From Lachnospiraceae bacterium UBA4364 (GTDB lineage: Bacteria > Bacillota > Clostridia > Lachnospirales > Lachnospiraceae): a stretch of DNA of 37,460 nt. The DNA lies in contig DGSK01000016.1 in NCBI GenBank assembly GCA_002393955.1, positions 1 to 37,460 of the forward strand, written 5' to 3'. The translations under genes and the position numbers were made by a program. The notes below the pieces were generated by a model, which was not told the DNA's origin, searched no databases, and saw nothing but the letters and a program-made list of their open reading frames with translations. Below are positions 33,360 to 37,460 of the stretch, piece by piece. The stretch's first letter is position 1, and the number at the start of each line of letters is the position of its first letter.

Positions 33360-34187
33360 TTATATTTTTTTCCGAAAGGCAACAGGCGTTATACCTTCGC
33401 TTTTTGTGAAGCATGAAGAAAAATAATCAGCATTGGAAAAGCCGGTATCCAGAGCAATCTCGGAAACCGGTTTTTTTGTGTTAAGGAGAAGCTCCTTTGC
33501 ATGGCGTATCCTTACATTGGTAAGGTAGCGGGAAAAGGATGTGCCGACCTGTGCGGAAAAGAGTCTGGAGAAATGCCCCTCGGAAAAGCCGGCATCTTCG
33601 GCGGCGTCAGCCAGACGTATATCTTCCATATAGTGCTGTTCTATATAAAATGTAGCATTAAGTATGGTATCGGAAAGCTCGTTCTTAAAATGCAGTATCT
33701 GTGAGCCCTTGTCGCATTCATTGATAAGCAGCATCAGTCTGTAAAGCATTCCACAGAGTACAGTCTCGCTGTAGGGTGCGTTTTCTTTATATATTTTCAG
33801 CATATCTTCAAAATACAGTGCAATTTTTGCGGAGTCTTCATCGCTGAAAGTAAGGAGCTTCTGTTCAAAGATGTGGTTCCAGATGTATGGATCGACTTCG
33901 CTGCAAAACCTGTCGGCAAGTTTGTCGGATACTTTGATGAGATAGTTTACGTAGGGTTTATCACTAATGGAAAAAGTGCGGTGGTAGACAAGAGGCGGCA
34001 TCAGAGTCACATTTCCGGCGTGGGCTTCAAATCGTGTCGTAGGTGTAATGATACGGCGGTCTCCCGAGATAAGATAGCCTATGCTGTAGTGTGACTGTGC
34101 TATTTCCATCTGCGGCATGCGATAGTCAGCGGCAAGATGGCGCTTCTGTACTGTGATAAGGGTATTTTTCGGCATCTGTATCGGCAT
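33360..34187 (-). CDS. AraC-family transcriptional regulator
   Basis: 275 residues. The N-terminal cupin-like sensor (about 15-150) has HYSIGYLISGDRRI and HAGNVTLMPPLVYHR. The C-terminal double helix-turn-helix (about 180-275) is clear: IRLADAAEDAGFSEGHFSRL and VSEIALDTGFSNADYFSSCF followed by ITPVAFRKK. It is transcribed away from kdgF and the YetA-like gene, and an array of AAGCTGA motifs lies between them, so it probably activates that pair in response to a pectic sugar. AGGAG eight bases upstream sets the start at 34187. Confidence 0.92.
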   Translation of the reverse strand: MPIQMPKNTLITVQKRHLAADYRMPQMEIAQSHYSIGYLISGDRRIITPTTRFEAHAGNVTLMPPLVYHRTFSISDKPYVNYLIKVSDKLADRFCSEVDPYIWNHIFEQKLLTFSDEDSAKIALYFEDMLKIYKENAPYSETVLCGMLYRLMLLINECDKGSQILHFKNELSDTILNATFYIEQHYMEDIRLADAAEDAGFSEGHFSRLFSAQVGTSFSRYLTNVRIRHAKELLLNTKKPVSEIALDTGFSNADYFSSCFTKSEGITPVAFRKKI

Positions 34188-34238
34188 GTCCTGATCTCCT
34201 GTTTATATGCTGACAAAACTTTTCGCTTATTGTCTAAA

Positions 34239-34337
34239 CAGAACGACGCTCGCATGTGACGGTTAACTACGGGCTGTTAGTGAATAGTTTCCCGAGGCGT
34301 TGCATTGGTTCCGAAACATGAGCGAGCTGCCGTTCTG
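34239..34337. repeat. Imperfect inverted repeat of about 100 bp, possible folded RNA
   Basis: CAGAACGACGCTCGCATGT (34239-34257) matches the reverse complement of 34316-34337 except for small bulges: CAGAACG, GCTCGC and ATGT all pair. TGAATAGT in the interior (34281-34288) is complementary to ACTATTCA just outside (34348-34355), which would form a pseudoknot in RNA. It does not overlap a gene. Confidence 0.5.
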
Positions 34338-34424
34338 CTTACCAAAGACTATTCATAATTCCGTAATTTACTTTTGCAAGAGTTATCCGAAACAGGCATT
34401 AACATTTGCAAACCGGAACTTCGG

Positions 34425-34450
34425 CTTCCAATTCAGCCTTCCAATTCAGC
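34425..34450. repeat. 13-bp tandem repeat in the araC-kdgF control region
   Basis: CTTCCAATTCAGC occurs twice head to tail (34425-34437 and 34438-34450). On the minus strand the second copy with the following TT reads AAGCTGAATTGG, sharing AAGCTGA with the plus-strand AAGCTGAGTA repeats downstream. These may be sites for the AraC-family protein. Confidence 0.6.
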
Positions 34451-34697
34451 TTTATTTTTCATAATATCATAATATCTAAGTTTTTTGCACCAGCTTCACA
34501 TCATAATAAAGGAAAACCTCATTTTTATGACATATAATAAACAATAAGCTGAGTATAATGTTGAGCAAAGCTGGGAATCAAAGCTGAGTACATTAAGCTA
34601 AGCAAGTTAGACTTCCGATATCGTATAGAATTTTCTGATATCAGGTGAAAATCGGTAAGGAAAGTCAGGCAAATACACACATATAAGGAGGCGTATC

Positions 34698-35039
34698 ATG
34701 AAATCAGTAAAAGATCAGAGATGGCTTTTTGCAAAGGATATTGAAGGAGAAGAGGCAGGAGAAGGTGTTGTTCGTTTTGTTAAGAGCTACACTGATGAAG
34801 TGATGGTTGTAGAGAATCATTTCAAAAAAGGCGCTGTAGGTGCACTGCACAGCCATCCCCATACGCAGATAACCTATGTTATATCCGGAAGTTTTGAGTT
34901 TACGATAGGTGATGAGACAAAGGTCGTAAACAGCGGAGACACACTGTTAAAAAAGGACGGTATCGTTCACGGCTGCGTATGTCTTGAAGAAGGCGTACTC
35001 CTTGATATCTTTTCACCAATGAGAGAGGACTTTGTATGA
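34698..35039 (+). CDS. kdgF: KdgF-type cupin (unsaturated uronate linearising enzyme)
   Basis: 113 residues forming a single cupin domain. The metal ligands of the KdgF family are present: His51, His53 and Gln57 in LHSHPHTQITYVISG, and His91 in GIVHGCVC. KdgF speeds conversion of 4,5-unsaturated galacturonate, released by lyases, to the linear 5-keto-4-deoxyuronate used by KduI. AAGGAGG precedes the start. Its stop overlaps the start of the YetA-like gene by four bases (ATGA), so translation of the two is coupled. Confidence 0.9.
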   Translation: MKSVKDQRWLFAKDIEGEEAGEGVVRFVKSYTDEVMVVENHFKKGAVGALHSHPHTQITYVISGSFEFTIGDETKVVNSGDTLLKKDGIVHGCVCLEEGVLLDIFSPMREDFV

Positions 35040-37438
35040 TAGAGATAAAGATCGATAAGTTGTACAGGTACGACAGAAAGTCAGAGCCCTGCTTTATCGG
35101 TTTCCCGCTGCCTAAGGGGAAGCTTTCCGATGAAAATACCGTGCGCCTTTTTGATGGCAGTACGAGTCTGCCGGTTCAGTCAAAAGTGACCGGGCGGTAC
35201 GCTGACGGATCCATTCGTTTTCTTTTTCTCCGTTTTCTTGCAGATCTTCCTGCAAATAAAGGAAAAGTGCTGGAATGCGTATTTGAAGAGAGTGAACTTA
35301 AAGCCCGTGAGTCCGCACAGTCATATGATTATTCACCCGTTGTGGCAGAGGATAACGATGGCGGATATCATGTACAGACAACGGATGAGAAAAGCGGAAA
35401 GGTTTTTTCTTTTAGCATAAAGAACAATGCAGATTCCGTATTTGAAGATATCACGGCAAACGGAAGAACATGGAACGCAGAACAGATAGCGGGACCTCTT
35501 TTAAAAGACGGACAGGGAGAAAACTACGGAATAAAGCTCGGAGACTGGCAGGCGGTTGAGAATGGTCCCATATGTGCGATATATAAAAATTACGGAAAGC
35601 ACATTAAGGCAAACGGAGCTGACGGTCCTGAATTTGAGATAAAGCTTACAGCCTATGCCGGGAAATCCTGGATAGAGTTTTCCTACAGACTGATAAATAC
35701 GACAGACGAGGCATTTGAAGTAAAGCGTTTAGAGCTGGATCTGTGGCGCGATACAGCGCTTAAAGACACGGTCAAGAGCTGTGCTTACATTCCAAAGAAT
35801 CTCGATTCCACAGGCTGTGGAGATGCAGCAAAGGGTACAGACAATGAAATGGTATGTCATGCCCCCTCCACAGATGCGGCAGAAAAGATCGTGCAGTCTC
35901 TTTCAGCAGAGGAAGTACGCACCATTGCAGCGACATCTAACTACAAAACAGATTATCTGATCGGTAAAAACGGAGCCGGAGTCGGCAGACTCATAGATGC
36001 AGAGTGGCTATTAAAAGAAGCTAATGAGCATTTTGCAGAGGTATTTTATGGGACATTTTTCGCAGACTGTACCGATGCAAAAGGCGGTGTGGCAGCAACC
36101 ATTTTTCAGGCACATCAGAATTACCCCAAGGCAGTACTTGCAGGGGAAGGCGGTATCCGTGTGATGCTTGTTCCGGAAGATGTGGAGAAGATCGTATTGC
36201 AGAGCGGTATGTCGAGGGAGCAGAAGTGCCTGCTGCATTTTCATGATGCAGAGATGACTGTCAGTGAGATCAATGACCGCAGCATCATTTACCAGATGCC
36301 GGACAGACCGTATGTTTCACCTGCGGTGCATGCAGCTTCGGGAGTGTGGCCCGATATTTTCCCCAAAAAGACAGATATGCGGGTAGAGCAGAATCTGGTG
36401 TGCCGTGGGGATGCCCATGGCCGCGCATACGGAATGCTTCATTTCGGAGATTCTTACGACAGCAATTATACTGCCCAGGGACGCGGAGGCGGAAGGCTTG
36501 TATGGTGCAATAACGAGTATGACTATCCTCACTCCTGTGCACTGATGTTTGCAAGAACAGGCATACGACGTTTCCTTGATTACAACATCGCATCATGCAG
36601 CCACTGGATGGATGTGGATGTATGCCACTATCACAAGGACCCCATATATCGGGGCGGACAGTGGGAACATACGGCAGGGCACTGTGAAAACGGTGTAATG
36701 GTATGCTCCCATGAATGGGTGGAAGGCCTTCTTGATTATTATCATCTTACCGGTGACGAGAGAGGCCTTGAAACTGCCATCGGTATCGGTGAAAATGTGA
36801 ACAGACTGCTGGAACTGCCGATGTATGCCAAGGCCGGAGAGGCCAATGCCAGAGAGACAGGCTGGGCACTCAGGACACTCACGGCTTTATATGTTGAGAC
36901 AGGCGACGAAAAGTGGTTAGAAAAATGCGGCAGGATAGTTAATGATTTCAGAGTATGGGAAGAACAGTACGGTCACTGGCTTGCTCCCTATACTGACAAT
37001 ACGCTGGTGCGTGTGGGCTTTATGATCTCTATTGCCGTAGGAAGTCTGATGCGTTACTACCGTGTATTCCCGGATCCGGAGCTGAAGGCAATGATACTCA
37101 GGGCAGTTGATGATCTGGTGGAGAACTGCTATGTGGAAGAATGGGGCGTATTCTATTATAAAGAACTTCCCAGTCTTAACCGTGTGGGAAATAATACCCT
37201 TTTGCTGGAGGCACTTGCAGCAGCGTACGACTTAAGCGGGAACAGAAAATATCTTGATTACGGTATCGGGACTTTCCGCAATGCCATATCGGATAAGCAG
37301 CCTTTAGCAGGAGGTGCAAAGAGGAGAGAGGAAAACGCAGTCCTGCTTGGAACTATGAGCAGCAAGACATTTGCACAGAGTATGATACCCCTTACCACTT
37401 ATTACCGCGCATTGTCAGAGTGCGGAGAAAGAATCTGA
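35036..37438 (+). CDS. YetA/PcRGLX-like protein, candidate intracellular exo-rhamnogalacturonan lyase
   Basis: 800 residues with no signal peptide. The N-terminal beta-sandwich (IDKLYRYDRKSEPCFIGFPL, about 3-110) and the long central and C-terminal regions resemble YetA of Bacillus and the Penicillium exo-rhamnogalacturonan lyase family PL26. The helical C-terminal half has HTAGHCENGVMVCSHEWVEG, RETGWALRTLTALYVETGD and YTDNTLVRVGFMISIAVGS. Catalysis is known only for fungal relatives, so the activity here is inferred. Coupling to kdgF, which uses the product of such lyases, supports it. It starts within the kdgF stop codon and ends just before the window edge. Confidence 0.78.
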   Translation: MIEIKIDKLYRYDRKSEPCFIGFPLPKGKLSDENTVRLFDGSTSLPVQSKVTGRYADGSIRFLFLRFLADLPANKGKVLECVFEESELKARESAQSYDYSPVVAEDNDGGYHVQTTDEKSGKVFSFSIKNNADSVFEDITANGRTWNAEQIAGPLLKDGQGENYGIKLGDWQAVENGPICAIYKNYGKHIKANGADGPEFEIKLTAYAGKSWIEFSYRLINTTDEAFEVKRLELDLWRDTALKDTVKSCAYIPKNLDSTGCGDAAKGTDNEMVCHAPSTDAAEKIVQSLSAEEVRTIAATSNYKTDYLIGKNGAGVGRLIDAEWLLKEANEHFAEVFYGTFFADCTDAKGGVAATIFQAHQNYPKAVLAGEGGIRVMLVPEDVEKIVLQSGMSREQKCLLHFHDAEMTVSEINDRSIIYQMPDRPYVSPAVHAASGVWPDIFPKKTDMRVEQNLVCRGDAHGRAYGMLHFGDSYDSNYTAQGRGGGRLVWCNNEYDYPHSCALMFARTGIRRFLDYNIASCSHWMDVDVCHYHKDPIYRGGQWEHTAGHCENGVMVCSHEWVEGLLDYYHLTGDERGLETAIGIGENVNRLLELPMYAKAGEANARETGWALRTLTALYVETGDEKWLEKCGRIVNDFRVWEEQYGHWLAPYTDNTLVRVGFMISIAVGSLMRYYRVFPDPELKAMILRAVDDLVENCYVEEWGVFYYKELPSLNRVGNNTLLLEALAAAYDLSGNRKYLDYGIGTFRNAISDKQPLAGGAKRREENAVLLGTMSSKTFAQSMIPLTTYYRALSECGERI

Positions 37439-37460
37439 CTAAAACTTCCCACATATAGTC

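Larger units (their letters stand above)
34188..34697. promoter_or_regulatory. 510-base divergent control region between araC-type gene and kdgF
   Basis: No protein gene is supported. The region contains a large imperfect inverted repeat (34239-34337), a 13-bp tandem repeat (34425-34450), AAGCTGAGTA direct repeats (34546-34555 and 34581-34590), a TATAAT (34554-34559) without a good -35 box, and a CTGATATCAG dyad (34635-34644). Confidence 0.55.

Overview
The window looks like a chromosomal segment from an anaerobic, low-to-moderate GC Firmicute. The gene set, the strong AGGAGG ribosome sites and the A/T-rich spacers fit a Lachnospiraceae-type fibre degrader such as Butyrivibrio or a relative. 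The genus is an inference; no rRNA gene is present to settle it. No tRNA, rRNA, CRISPR array, transposase or complete insertion sequence was seen.

Layout. (1) Positions 1-3640: the 3' end of an FtsH/M41-like protease gene, a WYL-domain regulator, and, convergent to it, two adjacent genes for large proteins with uracil-DNA-glycosylase-like motifs. This block is A/T-rich and looks accessory. (2) 4098-6950: three unrelated lipoproteins of unknown function. (3) 7068-8288 (minus): a GltD-like NAD(P) oxidoreductase with its own operator. (4) 8496-11573: a membrane GGDEF protein followed by an OmpR-type response regulator and a sensor kinase. (5) 11728-14881: a VTC-type polyphosphate polymerase domain protein, a DUF4956 membrane protein and a repeat-tailed carbohydrate-binding lipoprotein. 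(6) 14889-32053: a large pectin/hexuronate catabolic locus. (7) 32462-33325: an Rpn-type PD-(D/E)XK protein. (8) 33360-37438: an AraC regulator divergent from kdgF and a YetA/PcRGLX-like rhamnogalacturonan lyase candidate.

How the genes work together. Galacturonate enters through UxaC, UxaB and UxaA to give 2-keto-3-deoxygluconate (KDG). Unsaturated uronates released by lyases pass through KdgF, then KduI (or a second, RpiB/DhuI-type isomerase) and KduD to the same KDG. KdgK and KdgA turn KDG into pyruvate and glyceraldehyde-3-phosphate. Pta and AckA sit in the same operon and would convert the resulting acetyl-CoA to acetate and ATP. An intracellular pectin methylesterase, a GH43 enzyme and the YetA-like protein, all without signal peptides, suggest that pectic oligosaccharides are imported and finished inside the cell. 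No transporter is encoded in the window.

Regulation. Five copies of a near-identical palindrome, TGTAAGCGCTTACA, lie in the window. In four cases it starts 5-6 bases after a -10 box. The sites precede kdgK, lacI, uxaC and, unexpectedly, the GltD-like gene. A fifth sits in the lacI upstream region, next to what may be a short antisense-strand RNA gene. The LacI-family protein at 20402-21427 is the obvious candidate to bind them. Several spacers in the locus also hold strong inverted repeats, including an element of about 81 nt that can fold as a three-way junction between kdgK and kdgA.
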